A stretch of 29,257 nucleotides of DNA, from NCBI GenBank assembly GCA_965603015.1, contig CBFDBJ010000045.1, forward strand, positions 1-29,257. The letters are read 5' to 3'. The DNA is from JAUWTJ01 sp965603015. GTDB lineage: Bacteria; Pseudomonadota; Alphaproteobacteria; M2410. Shown here piece after piece: positions 6,811 to 14,100 of the stretch. The notes beneath the pieces are model-generated. The model worked only from the letters and a program-made list of their open reading frames with translations. It did not search any database and had not been told where the DNA came from. The translations under genes and the position numbers were made by a program. Each line of letters starts with the position of its first letter. Positions within the stretch are counted from its first letter, which is position 1.

Positions 6811-7983
6811 TTACCCTGTCTCGTTAAACAATTCCCGACCGATCAGCATACGCCTTATCTCTGACGTGCCGGCGCCGATCTCGTAGAGTTTGGCGTCGCG
6901 CAGCAGGCGGCCTGTCGGGTAGTCGTTGATATAGCCGTTGCCGCCCAGGGCCTGAATGGCTTCGAGGGCCATCCATGTTGCCTTTTCGGCTGAGTAGAGA
7001 ATGCAACCAGCCGCGTCCTTGCGGGTGGTCTCGCCGCGATCGCATGAGGCGGCGACGGCGTAGACATAGGCGCGGCAAGCGCCCCAGGTGGAGTACATGT
7101 CGGCAAGCTTGCCCTGCATCAGCTGAAACATGCCGATGGGGGTGCCAAACTGTTCGCGTTCATGGACGTAAGGCACGACTACATCCATACAGGCAGACAT
7201 GATGCCGAGCGGACCGCCGGAGAGGACGACGCGTTCATAGTCGAGACCGGACATCAGGATGCGCACGCTCTGGCCCTCTTCGCCAACAACATTTTCGGCG
7301 GGCACCTCGCAATCCTCAAAGACGAGCTCGCAGGTGTTGGAGCCGCGCATGCCAAGCTTGTCGAGCTTCTGGGCCGTCGAAAAACCCTTCATGCCCTTCT
7401 CGATCAGGAATGCCGTGATGCCCCTGGGTCCGGCATCCGGGTCGGTCTTGGCGTAGACGAGGAGCACATCGGCATCGGGGCCATTGGTGATCCACATCTT
7501 GTTGCCGTTGAGGATATAATGGTCGCCGTTTTTCTCGGCCTTGAGTTTCATGGAAACAACATCGGAGCCCGCGCCCGGTTCGCTCATGGCCAGCGCGCCG
7601 ACGAAATCACCGGAGATCAGTTTGGGCAGGAAGCGTTCTTTTTGGGCCTGGCTGGCATTGCGCGTGATCTGGTTGATGCAGAGGTTTGAGTGTGCGCCAT
7701 AAGACAAGCCCACCGAGGCGGAGCCGCGCGAGATTTCTTCCATGGCGATGACGTGGGCAAGATAGCCAAGGCCTGCGCCGCCAAATTCTTCCGGCGCGGT
7801 GACGCCCAGCACACCGAGATCGCCGAGCTTCTTCCAGACATCCGCCGGGAATTCATTAGAGGCGTCGATCTCGCCAGCGCGCGGCGTCAGCTCATCTGCA
7901 GTAAAGCGCGCAAGGGTTTCGCGCAGCATGTCGATGTCTTCGCCGTGATTGAAGTTGAGGGATGGGATGGTCGCAGTTGCCAT
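6811..7983 (-). CDS. ivd: Isovaleryl-CoA dehydrogenase
   Basis: This FAD enzyme oxidises isovaleryl-CoA to 3-methylcrotonyl-CoA in leucine catabolism and passes electrons to ETF. The 390-residue protein has the acyl-CoA dehydrogenase signatures ALAMSEPGAGSD (130-141) and KMWITNGPDADVLLVYAKT (162-180), and ends with the QALGGNGYINDYPTGRLLRDA helix. The catalytic glutamate is in the isovaleryl-specific place, Glu250 in GLDYERVVLSGGPLG. The canonical position carries YEIGAGTSEIRR, with Ala where other acyl-CoA dehydrogenases have Glu. That swap is diagnostic for IVD. I chose the ATG at 7983, which has GAGG about 9 nt upstream; the open frame runs to 8043 but would overlap the upstream gene. It is 10 nt downstream of the second dehydrogenase, one operon. 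The methylcrotonyl-CoA carboxylase genes that often accompany IVD are not here. Confidence 0.94.
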   Translation of the reverse strand: MATATIPSLNFNHGEDIDMLRETLARFTADELTPRAGEIDASNEFPADVWKKLGDLGVLGVTAPEEFGGAGLGYLAHVIAMEEISRGSASVGLSYGAHSNLCINQITRNASQAQKERFLPKLISGDFVGALAMSEPGAGSDVVSMKLKAEKNGDHYILNGNKMWITNGPDADVLLVYAKTDPDAGPRGITAFLIEKGMKGFSTAQKLDKLGMRGSNTCELVFEDCEVPAENVVGEEGQSVRILMSGLDYERVVLSGGPLGIMSACMDVVVPYVHEREQFGTPIGMFQLMQGKLADMYSTWGACRAYVYAVAASCDRGETTRKDAAGCILYSAEKATWMALEAIQALGGNGYINDYPTGRLLRDAKLYEIGAGTSEIRRMLIGRELFNETG

Positions 7984-7993
7984 TGGGAGTGCC

Positions 7994-9121
7994 TCACATA
8001 TTTCGTGTGATGATGATCTTCTGGATATCGGATGTGCCTTCATAGATCTGACAGACCCGCACGTCGCGGTAAATGCGTTCGACGGGGAAGTCTTTCAGAT
8101 AGCCGTAACCGCCCAGGGTCTGAATGGCGGCGGAACAGATTTCCTCGGCCGCCTCGGAGGCAAACAGCTTGGCCATGCAGGCTTCCTTGAGGCAGGGTTG
8201 GCCTGCATCCTTCAGGGCGGCGGCGTGGAGCACCATCTGGCGGCTGGCTTCCAGTTTTGTCGCCATATCGGCAAGACGAAAGCCCACGGCCTGATGCGAA
8301 AAAATCTCCTGACCAAAGCTGCGGCGTTCCTTTGCGTAAGTGACGGCGCAGTCAAGCGCTGCCTCGGCCATGCCGACGGACTGGGCGGCGATCCCGATCC
8401 TGCCGGTCTCAAGGCCCGAGAGCGCCAGCTTGTAGCCCTCGCCTTCCTTGCCGAGCAGGTTGGCAGCGGGAATGACCATATCCTCGAAGGTGATGGCACA
8501 GGTGTCGGACGCCTTCTGGCCGAGTTTTTCTTCCTTGCCGGTGACGGTGTAGCCTTTGGTGTCCGTTTCGATCACAAAGGCGGAAATGCCACGCGCGCCT
8601 GCGTCCGGATCGGTGACGGCAAAGACAATCATCAGCCCGGCGATCTCGCCCGATGTAATAAATTGTTTGGTGCCGCTGAGTACATATGTATCACCCTCCT
8701 TGCGCGCCTTCACTTTAAGGCTCGAGGCGTCCGATCCGGCGTGAGGCTCGGTCAGCGCGAAGCCGCCGATCCATGTGCCATCGGCCAGCTTCGGCAGAAA
8801 GCGTTTTTTCTGATCCCCGGTGCCGTTACCCGCAATGATCAGCGCCGTCATGGAATTGTGGACACTGAGCACCGTCGAGAGGCCGCCGTCGCCTTTGGCT
8901 ATTTCAATGAGGGCGAGCGCGTAGGCGACAAAGTCTGTCTTCGAGCCACCCCACTCCGCCTCCAGGGTCATGCCCATAAAGCCGAGCTTTGCCATCTCGT
9001 CGAAGATCTCGCGCGGATAGCCTTTGGCATCTTCCCAGGCGGCGGCATTGGGCGCGAGGCGCTCAGACGAGAACCGCGCCGCCATATCGCGGATCATTTC
9101 CTGTTCTTCGGTGAGGATCAT
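7994..9121 (-). CDS. Acyl-CoA dehydrogenase (short or branched chain)
   Basis: The 375-residue protein is a complete acyl-CoA dehydrogenase, an FAD flavoenzyme that introduces the alpha-beta double bond into an acyl-CoA and reduces ETF. Motifs are GGFALTEPHAGSD (119-131), QFITSGEIAGLMIVFAVTD (153-171), QTLGGYGYLKDFPVERIYRD (334-353) and the canonical catalytic base Glu361 in CQIYEGTSDIQ. Unlike its neighbour it therefore has the standard active site. Length and the short N-terminus fit the butyryl/isobutyryl/2-methylbutyryl group; the exact chain length is not readable. It is the first gene of the minus-strand pair, and GAAACGTTCGTTTT lies 47-60 nt upstream of its start. Pairing with IVD suggests a role in branched-chain amino acid breakdown. 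Confidence 0.94.
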   Translation of the reverse strand: MILTEEQEMIRDMAARFSSERLAPNAAAWEDAKGYPREIFDEMAKLGFMGMTLEAEWGGSKTDFVAYALALIEIAKGDGGLSTVLSVHNSMTALIIAGNGTGDQKKRFLPKLADGTWIGGFALTEPHAGSDASSLKVKARKEGDTYVLSGTKQFITSGEIAGLMIVFAVTDPDAGARGISAFVIETDTKGYTVTGKEEKLGQKASDTCAITFEDMVIPAANLLGKEGEGYKLALSGLETGRIGIAAQSVGMAEAALDCAVTYAKERRSFGQEIFSHQAVGFRLADMATKLEASRQMVLHAAALKDAGQPCLKEACMAKLFASEAAEEICSAAIQTLGGYGYLKDFPVERIYRDVRVCQIYEGTSDIQKIIITRNM

Positions 9122-9166
9122 TTGGACGCTCCTTTAGACCCCGTCCTAGCACACGCGGACAGGGCG

Positions 9167-9183
9167 CGAAACGTTCGTTTTCG
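9167..9183. promoter_or_regulatory. Candidate operator (GAAAC-N4-GTTTT dyad)
   Basis: CGAAACGTTCGTTTTCG is an imperfect dyad, with CGAAA and TTTCG arms, between the divergent acyl-CoA dehydrogenase operon and the alcohol dehydrogenase. It sits about 45 nt upstream of the dehydrogenase ATG. The core resembles the GAAAC-N4-GTTTC type recognised by PsrA-like TetR regulators of fatty-acid oxidation. The resemblance is by eye, and the right arm has one mismatch. Confidence 0.35.
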
Positions 9184-9202
9184 GCCTGGTACCGGACTCC
9201 AA

Positions 9203-9231
9203 TTGACACTCGGGCGCTGTCGCCGCAAGAT
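9203..9231 (+). promoter_or_regulatory. Candidate sigma-70 promoter of the alcohol dehydrogenase gene
   Basis: A perfect TTGACA (9203-9208), a 17-nt spacer and CAAGAT (9226-9231, a 3/6 match to the -10) place the start of transcription near 9238, about 28 nt before the ATG at 9266. Degenerate -10 boxes are common in alphaproteobacteria. The call rests on the -35. Confidence 0.4.
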
Positions 9232-9265
9232 GCGGAAAAATACAATCCAAACAGGGAGTGAACAC

Positions 9266-10351
9266 ATGAAAGCCGCAGTTTTCCACGGTCCAGGCAAACC
9301 TTTGAGCATCGAAGAGGTCGATATTGACGCGCCCGGCCCGCGCGAGGTTCTGATCAAGACCAAGGCCGTTGGCCTGTGCCACTCGGATCTGCATTTCATC
9401 GAAGGCAATTTTCCGCATCCCACGCCAACGATTCTGGGTCACGAGGCTTCCGGGGTGGTCGAGGCCGTCGGGTCTTCGGTCAGCTACGTCAAGCCGGGTG
9501 ACCACGTCATCACCTGCCTGTCGCCCTTCTGCGGCGAATGCGAATTTTGTCTGACCGGGCGCATGTCGCTTTGCCAGGCTCCGGACCTCAAACGCGGGAA
9601 AGACGAGGCGCCGCGGCTTTCGCAAAACGGCGAGCTCGTTCACCAGGCGCTGAACCTTTCTTCTTTTGCCGAGAAAATGCTGGTTCATGAACATGCTCTT
9701 GTGAAAGTTCGCGACGACATGCCGTTCCCGCAAGCAGCACTCCTCGGCTGCGGCGTGACGACCGGCGTTGGCTGTGTTCACAATACGGCGAAGATCGAAG
9801 TCGGCTCCACGGTTGCCGTCATTGGCTGCGGCGGGGTTGGCCTTTCGGTGGTCAATGGTGCGGCGATTGCCGGCGCGAGCCGTATTATTGCCGTCGATAT
9901 GCAAGGTTCCAAGCTCAACCTGGCAAAACAGTTTGGCGCAACGGATGTGGTCAATGCCAGCGAGGGCGACCCGGTTGCCCAGGTGCTCGAGATGACCGTC
10001 GGCGGTGTTGAATATTCCTTCGAAGCCGTGGGCATCAAACAGACCGTCGAACAAAGCTTTGCCATGCTGAAGCGCGGCGGAACAGCGACCGCCATCGGCA
10101 TGATCCAGGTCGGTGTTCAAGTAGAGTTCCCGGGCTTCCAGTTCTTCCTGCAGGAAAAGAAGATGCAAGGCTCCTTTATGGGTTCAAACCGCTTCCGCGT
10201 CGATATGCCGAACTATGTTGAGTTTTACATGCAAGGCAAACTCAAGCTCGATGACATGATTTCGCAAACCATCAAGCTGGAGCAAATCAATGAAGCGTTC
10301 GAGGAATTGAAGACCGGCGAAACGGCCCGTAGTGTCATTGTTTTTGACTAA
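9266..10351 (+). CDS. Zinc-dependent alcohol dehydrogenase (class III-like MDR)
   Basis: The 361-residue protein is a medium-chain dehydrogenase/reductase with both zinc sites. Catalytic zinc ligands are Cys38 (GLCHSD), His59/Glu60 (LGHEASG) and Cys162 (LLGCGVTTG). The structural zinc cysteines are 89, 92, 95 and 103 (CGECEFCLTGRMSLC). The NAD-binding Rossmann motif is GCGGVG at 187-192. It should oxidise an alcohol to the aldehyde, or reverse, with NAD(H). The class III-like architecture leaves the alcohol open. The frame is open far upstream (to 7949), but that stretch is antisense to the acyl-CoA dehydrogenase. The true start at 9266 has AGGGAG upstream and the conserved MKAAVF opening. 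A quinone oxidoreductase-type gene follows after 40 nt, probably co-transcribed. Confidence 0.93.
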   Translation: MKAAVFHGPGKPLSIEEVDIDAPGPREVLIKTKAVGLCHSDLHFIEGNFPHPTPTILGHEASGVVEAVGSSVSYVKPGDHVITCLSPFCGECEFCLTGRMSLCQAPDLKRGKDEAPRLSQNGELVHQALNLSSFAEKMLVHEHALVKVRDDMPFPQAALLGCGVTTGVGCVHNTAKIEVGSTVAVIGCGGVGLSVVNGAAIAGASRIIAVDMQGSKLNLAKQFGATDVVNASEGDPVAQVLEMTVGGVEYSFEAVGIKQTVEQSFAMLKRGGTATAIGMIQVGVQVEFPGFQFFLQEKKMQGSFMGSNRFRVDMPNYVEFYMQGKLKLDDMISQTIKLEQINEAFEELKTGETARSVIVFD

Positions 10352-10391
10352 CGGGGTGTTTGACTAGACCTTTACATCGGAAGACTTCACC

Positions 10392-11411
10392 ATGCCTGGA
10401 AACGCAAACGGTAATCGGCAAATACTCCTTGTCGAGCGTCCTGACGGGGCGCTTCTGACATCACACTTTCAGGCTCGCGATGGTCAGGTGCCGGAGCCAC
10501 AAATTGGTGAAGTGCTGGTCAGGTCGATCCTGCTGTCGCTCGATGCGGCCAACCGGGCGTGGATGCAAGGGGCGACCTACCGCGATGCGGTCAATGCCGG
10601 CGAAGTTATGGCCGGCGGTGCTATCGCGGAAGTCGTGGAGTCAAGGGCCGACGGCTTCAAACCCGGCGACCTCGTCATGGCCGAAACCGGCTGGCAGGAA
10701 TTTGCGTCAGTTCCGGCGGCAAAGGTACACCGCCTGCCGGATTATCGCCCGCTCTCCAACCTGCTTTCAATTCTGGGCGTTGCCGGCAAGACGGCCTATC
10801 ACGGGCTTATTGAAGTCGGACAACCAAAGGCTGGCGAAACGGTCGTTGTGTCAGCGGCGGCAGGCAGCGTTGGCTCCTATGTCGGCCCGATTGCCAGGGC
10901 GCTGGGGTGCCGCGCTGTCGGGATCGCAGGCGGGGCCGAGAAATGTGAGTGGCTGGTTGACGAACTCGGATTTGATGCGGCGGTGGATTACAAGTCGCCA
11001 GATTTTTTCAGAGAACTCAAAGCCGCCTGCCCCGATGGTATCGACATCTATTTCGACAACACCGGCGGACCAATCCTTGAAGCCAATCTCTTTCAGATGA
11101 ATATGAAAGGACGCATCGTTTGTTGCGGCGCTGTTTCGCAATATAACACCAGTGATCTTTCCTCGCCGCGCGGGCTTCCCGGTCTTGTGGTGGTCAAGCG
11201 CCTGCGCATGGAAGGCTTTATTGTCTCGGACTTTGCCGCAAAGGATGCAGAAGCCGAAAAGCAAATGCTGGCCTGGGCGGCAACAGGCAAGATCAAGGTG
11301 ATCGAGGATATTCTCGATGGTCTTGAGAGTGCGCCTCAAGGGCTTGTCGGACTTCTCGCCGGTGAAAACCGGGGCAAGCGGATGGTTCGCGTCGCGCCGG
11401 ACCCGGCTTGA
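10392..11411 (+). CDS. NADP-dependent MDR oxidoreductase (CurA/LTB4 12-hydroxydehydrogenase-like)
   Basis: This 339-residue zinc-free MDR protein resembles CurA and prostaglandin/alkenal reductases, which use NADPH to reduce alpha,beta-unsaturated carbonyls. It opens with NRQILLVERPDGAL, has the SLDAANRAWMQ segment (49-59), the GVAGKTAYHGL motif (129-139), the glycine-rich nucleotide loop AAAGSVG (155-161), FDNTGG near 220-225 and a C-terminal LLAGENRGKRMVRV. It lacks the zinc ligands of the preceding dehydrogenase. The pair could process an alcohol and an enone or enal in sequence, which is inference. The REP-like repeat lies downstream. Confidence 0.9.
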   Translation: MPGNANGNRQILLVERPDGALLTSHFQARDGQVPEPQIGEVLVRSILLSLDAANRAWMQGATYRDAVNAGEVMAGGAIAEVVESRADGFKPGDLVMAETGWQEFASVPAAKVHRLPDYRPLSNLLSILGVAGKTAYHGLIEVGQPKAGETVVVSAAAGSVGSYVGPIARALGCRAVGIAGGAEKCEWLVDELGFDAAVDYKSPDFFRELKAACPDGIDIYFDNTGGPILEANLFQMNMKGRIVCCGAVSQYNTSDLSSPRGLPGLVVVKRLRMEGFIVSDFAAKDAEAEKQMLAWAATGKIKVIEDILDGLESAPQGLVGLLAGENRGKRMVRVAPDPA

Positions 11412-11413
11412 AG

Positions 11414-11500
11414 ATGGTCCCGCTGGAAACGAAAACGATTTTTGTCAGTGTTCTCATCGCACTGCTTGCGCTGGCGATTGGCTTGTTTGCGTTCGGATGA
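11414..11500 (+). CDS. Possible 28-residue single-pass membrane micropeptide
   Basis: Two nucleotides after the CurA-like stop an ATG opens a 28-codon frame. The product has a short charged N-terminus (MVPLETKT) and one hydrophobic stretch, IFVSVLIALLALAIGLFAFG, long enough to cross the membrane. It ends in TGA just before the palindromic repeat. No separate Shine-Dalgarno is evident, so translation would depend on coupling to the upstream gene. The composition is typical of real membrane micropeptides, but an open frame of this size can occur by chance. Confidence 0.35.
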   Translation: MVPLETKTIFVSVLIALLALAIGLFAFG

Positions 11501-11510
11501 CTTCCTTTAT

Positions 11511-11639
11511 GTCGCCCCGGCCGCAACGCAGTGGAGAGCCGGGGTCTCAGGGCACCAAACGACGATCCGCCAGATCTCAATAATTAACGCGGCCCTTGCC
11601 ATGAGGTCCCGGGTCGCGCTTCGCTTGCCCGGGACGACA
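11511..11639. repeat. Two-hairpin intergenic palindromic repeat, copy B
   Basis: This is the second copy of the element at 6685-6796, in the same orientation and again between convergent genes (CurA-like and glcF). Stem one is CCCCGGC (11515-11521) with GCCGGGG (11538-11544). Stem two is GTCCCGGG (11606-11613) with CCCGGGAC (11628-11635). TCTCAGGGCACCA (11545-11557) follows stem one as in copy A. The loops are longer here, 16 and 14 nt against 6 and 5 nt, while the stems are unchanged. Confidence 0.8.
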
Positions 11640-11643
11640 CATG

Positions 11644-12900
11644 CTATGTGGGGTCCATCGCCTGATCAATGAGTTCGATCATGTGAAGCACCGGGACATC
11701 CATGGCGGAGCCGAGCCCCGTGATGCAGCCAATATTTCCCGATGCCACAACATCAGCGCCGAGCACCTCGAGGGTGTTTGTCTTGCGGGTTCTGAGTTCG
11801 TTTGACCGCTCCGGCTGCAGAATGGAATAAGTCCCGGCAAATCCACAGCACAGGTGAGGGCCCTTCGGCTCGACGACCTTATAACCGAAATGCCGCAGGA
11901 GCGCCTTGGGAACCTCATGCACTCTTTGACCATGATTGAGCGTGCACGAGGCCTGATAAGCGACACGGACCCCACGGTCCGGATGCGGCTTTCCAAGCTC
12001 AAGTCTTTCGAGGAGTTCGGAGACATCAAGGGTCAGCGCGGCGATCTTTTCGGCATCCGCTTTCACATCCTCGTCGGCGCGAAACAGATGGCCATAATCC
12101 TTGAGGGCAATACCGCAGCCCGAGGCGTTGGAAACAATGGCATCGAAGTCGTCCCCGGGAGCCTCAAGGATCGCTTTGATATTGCGCCGGGCTTCCACTT
12201 GCGCCCGGTCCTTTTCCCCCAGATGATCGGCCAGCGCTCCGCAGCAACCAAAATCCTTTAGTGTTACCACCTCGCAGCCCAGTCTCGTGAGCACACGAAT
12301 CGTGGCTTCATTGATCCCGGGCTTGAGGTTTTTTTGAACACATCCCAAATGAAGGATGACGCGTATTTTCTGCGGCCCCTGCGCCTCGTTGATCGCCGGG
12401 ACTTTCGCGGGGCGGGAGCGCGTCTCGGGCAAAAGCTGCGTCATGGTTTTAAGCCGCCTGGGAAGATTGCCATGAAGCCGCCTCGTCCAACGCCCGAGCG
12501 TCAGGCCTGCGCGAAACATCCACTGCCGAGTCAGGAGCGCCAGGAGAACCTTTCTCCCCCATCTGGCATGCAGTGCCCTGACACCTGCATCAGCAAGGCG
12601 CGTGCGCCCCAGATCGGCCAGATGCAGATAATCAACCCCCGAGGGACAGGTGGTCTCGCACGACCCGCAGGTCAGGCAGCGGTCGAGATGGGTCTGGACA
12701 TCCTTTGCGCCCGCCCCTGATTCAAAATATTCCTTCATCAGGTAAATGCGGCCGCGCGGGCTGTCGCGCTCATCGCCGCCAACAACGTAAGTCGGACAGG
12801 TCGCGAGACAAAAGCCGCAGTGAACGCATTTACGCAGGATAGATTCGGCGAGGCGAATATCGGGGTCCTGGCGCTGCTCGTCTGTGAAAGTCGTTTGCAT
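11644..12900 (-). CDS. glcF: Glycolate dehydrogenase iron-sulfur subunit GlcF
   Basis: GlcF is the electron-transfer subunit of the membrane-associated GlcDEF complex, which oxidises glycolate to glyoxylate and feeds electrons to the quinone pool. The 418-residue protein has two bacterial ferredoxin [4Fe-4S] motifs, Cys25-28-31-35 (CVHCGFCLATCP) and Cys75-78-81-85 (CLTCGSCETTCP). Two CCG domains follow, visible as FGCCGALADHLG and LCCGFAGTYS, plus HLGCVQ and YQASCTLNHGQ. It is the last gene of glcD-glcE-glcF with 3 nt separating it from glcE. The palindromic repeat lies just past its stop. Confidence 0.95.
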   Translation of the reverse strand: MQTTFTDEQRQDPDIRLAESILRKCVHCGFCLATCPTYVVGGDERDSPRGRIYLMKEYFESGAGAKDVQTHLDRCLTCGSCETTCPSGVDYLHLADLGRTRLADAGVRALHARWGRKVLLALLTRQWMFRAGLTLGRWTRRLHGNLPRRLKTMTQLLPETRSRPAKVPAINEAQGPQKIRVILHLGCVQKNLKPGINEATIRVLTRLGCEVVTLKDFGCCGALADHLGEKDRAQVEARRNIKAILEAPGDDFDAIVSNASGCGIALKDYGHLFRADEDVKADAEKIAALTLDVSELLERLELGKPHPDRGVRVAYQASCTLNHGQRVHEVPKALLRHFGYKVVEPKGPHLCCGFAGTYSILQPERSNELRTRKTNTLEVLGADVVASGNIGCITGLGSAMDVPVLHMIELIDQAMDPT

Positions 12901-12903
12901 GGT

Positions 12904-14097
12904 TCAACGCTCCCCCATGCGGCCAGGGTTGAGTATCCGCTGCGGATCAAACGCGTCGCGGACGCGGGCGGCCAGAGTGGCAAGAGCACACGGTTCAGGA
13001 TGAAAGACCGGTATCCCGGATTTCAGATCAGCCGGCGCCTTGAACAGCATGGCCTTGCCGCCTGCGGCCTCGGCGATCTTTCTGATTGCCGCGTGGTTTG
13101 CCGCACCCGCGCCTTTCAAAGCGAGCCAGAGCCGCGCTCCAGCCCAGTCGAAGAACATGTCGCCGCCCACTTCGGCATCAACGCGCTTTGCGACCTCGGC
13201 AGCCCTCGCGCGTAGCAGATTGATCCGCCAGATCATGTCCATGGCAGACCAGGCCGGCAGATCGCGCACGCCGTGCCAAAGGTCCCCCGACGCCTTACTG
13301 CCGATGGCCGCGCCCTCGACGCTCAAATGCGCCTGCATAGTGTTCAGCCGCACATCGATCTCATCTGCGCGCCCTTCAATACGCAAGAAACATCCTGAAG
13401 AACCGGCCGCCCTTTCATCAACAAGTGCCGCACCTGTCACGCTGAAAGGCGAAGCGGCGGCGCGGCGCAAGAGAGCGAGGCCCGCCTCTCTTGCCAGACC
13501 GCTTACCTGAAGCGTTCGTATAGCCTCGGGGCGTGGCAGGGCCTTCACTGTCACCCGCGTCATCGCGGCAAGGGTCCCGAAGGACCCGGTGAGGAGTTTT
13601 GACAGATCATAACCGGTCACATTCTTGACGACACGCCCGCCGATCTTGAAGGTCTCGCCGCGCCCGGTCACCCCGGTCAGGCCCAGCACGTGGTCGCGCG
13701 CGCCTCCCGCGATGAGGCGCCGTGGACCCGAAAAGCCCGCTGCGATGGCGCCGCCTAAGGTACCGCCATAGGTGCCACCCTCCGTGCCACCGTCTTGTGT
13801 GCCAAGAACCTGCGAGTAATCCGGTGGTTCAAAGGCCAGATGTTGCCCTTCTGCGGCAAGGGCGGCATTGATCTCGTCCATCGGCGTTCCGGCCCATGCG
13901 GAAAGGACGAGTTCGCCGGGCTCATAGGCGATGATGCCAGTGAGGCGGCCCATGTGCAGGCTTGCACCGGTCTCACCCAGATGTCCGATGGCCCGCTTCG
14001 TTCCGCTCCCGAGAATTTCGAGCGGCGATTTCGTGGCGAGTGCCCATTTGACGACCTCCTCAACCTCTTCCTCCGATGTCGGATGAAAATTTTCCAT
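12904..14097 (-). CDS. glcE: Glycolate dehydrogenase FAD-binding subunit GlcE
   Basis: This 397-residue protein is the second flavin-fold subunit of glycolate dehydrogenase. It has an FAD_binding_4 (PCMH) domain, beginning HPTSEEEVEEVVKWA with LEILGSGTKRAIG around residue 30. Further in are LGGAIAAGFSGPRR and the region VTGRGETFKIGGRVVKNVTG followed by YDLSKLLTGSFGTLA. The C-terminus HPEPCALATLAARVRDAFDPQRILNPGRMGER is the usual cap of this family. Length is slightly above E. coli GlcE of about 350. The ATG at 14097 lies 3 nt after the glcD stop, so translation is coupled. Confidence 0.94.
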   Translation of the reverse strand: MENFHPTSEEEVEEVVKWALATKSPLEILGSGTKRAIGHLGETGASLHMGRLTGIIAYEPGELVLSAWAGTPMDEINAALAAEGQHLAFEPPDYSQVLGTQDGGTEGGTYGGTLGGAIAAGFSGPRRLIAGGARDHVLGLTGVTGRGETFKIGGRVVKNVTGYDLSKLLTGSFGTLAAMTRVTVKALPRPEAIRTLQVSGLAREAGLALLRRAAASPFSVTGAALVDERAAGSSGCFLRIEGRADEIDVRLNTMQAHLSVEGAAIGSKASGDLWHGVRDLPAWSAMDMIWRINLLRARAAEVAKRVDAEVGGDMFFDWAGARLWLALKGAGAANHAAIRKIAEAAGGKAMLFKAPADLKSGIPVFHPEPCALATLAARVRDAFDPQRILNPGRMGER

Positions 14098-14100
14098 CTG

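Noticed and set aside
7949..9265. A stop-free plus-strand frame runs into the alcohol dehydrogenase, giving an 800-residue ORF.
   Set aside because: This stretch is antisense to the clear acyl-CoA dehydrogenase gene. The dehydrogenase family start and a Shine-Dalgarno are at 9266, so the extension is a codon-bias shadow.
9146..10168. A 340-residue minus-strand ORF opposite the alcohol dehydrogenase.
   Set aside because: It lies wholly opposite a well-supported gene, shows no recognisable domain and has the residue make-up of an antisense shadow.
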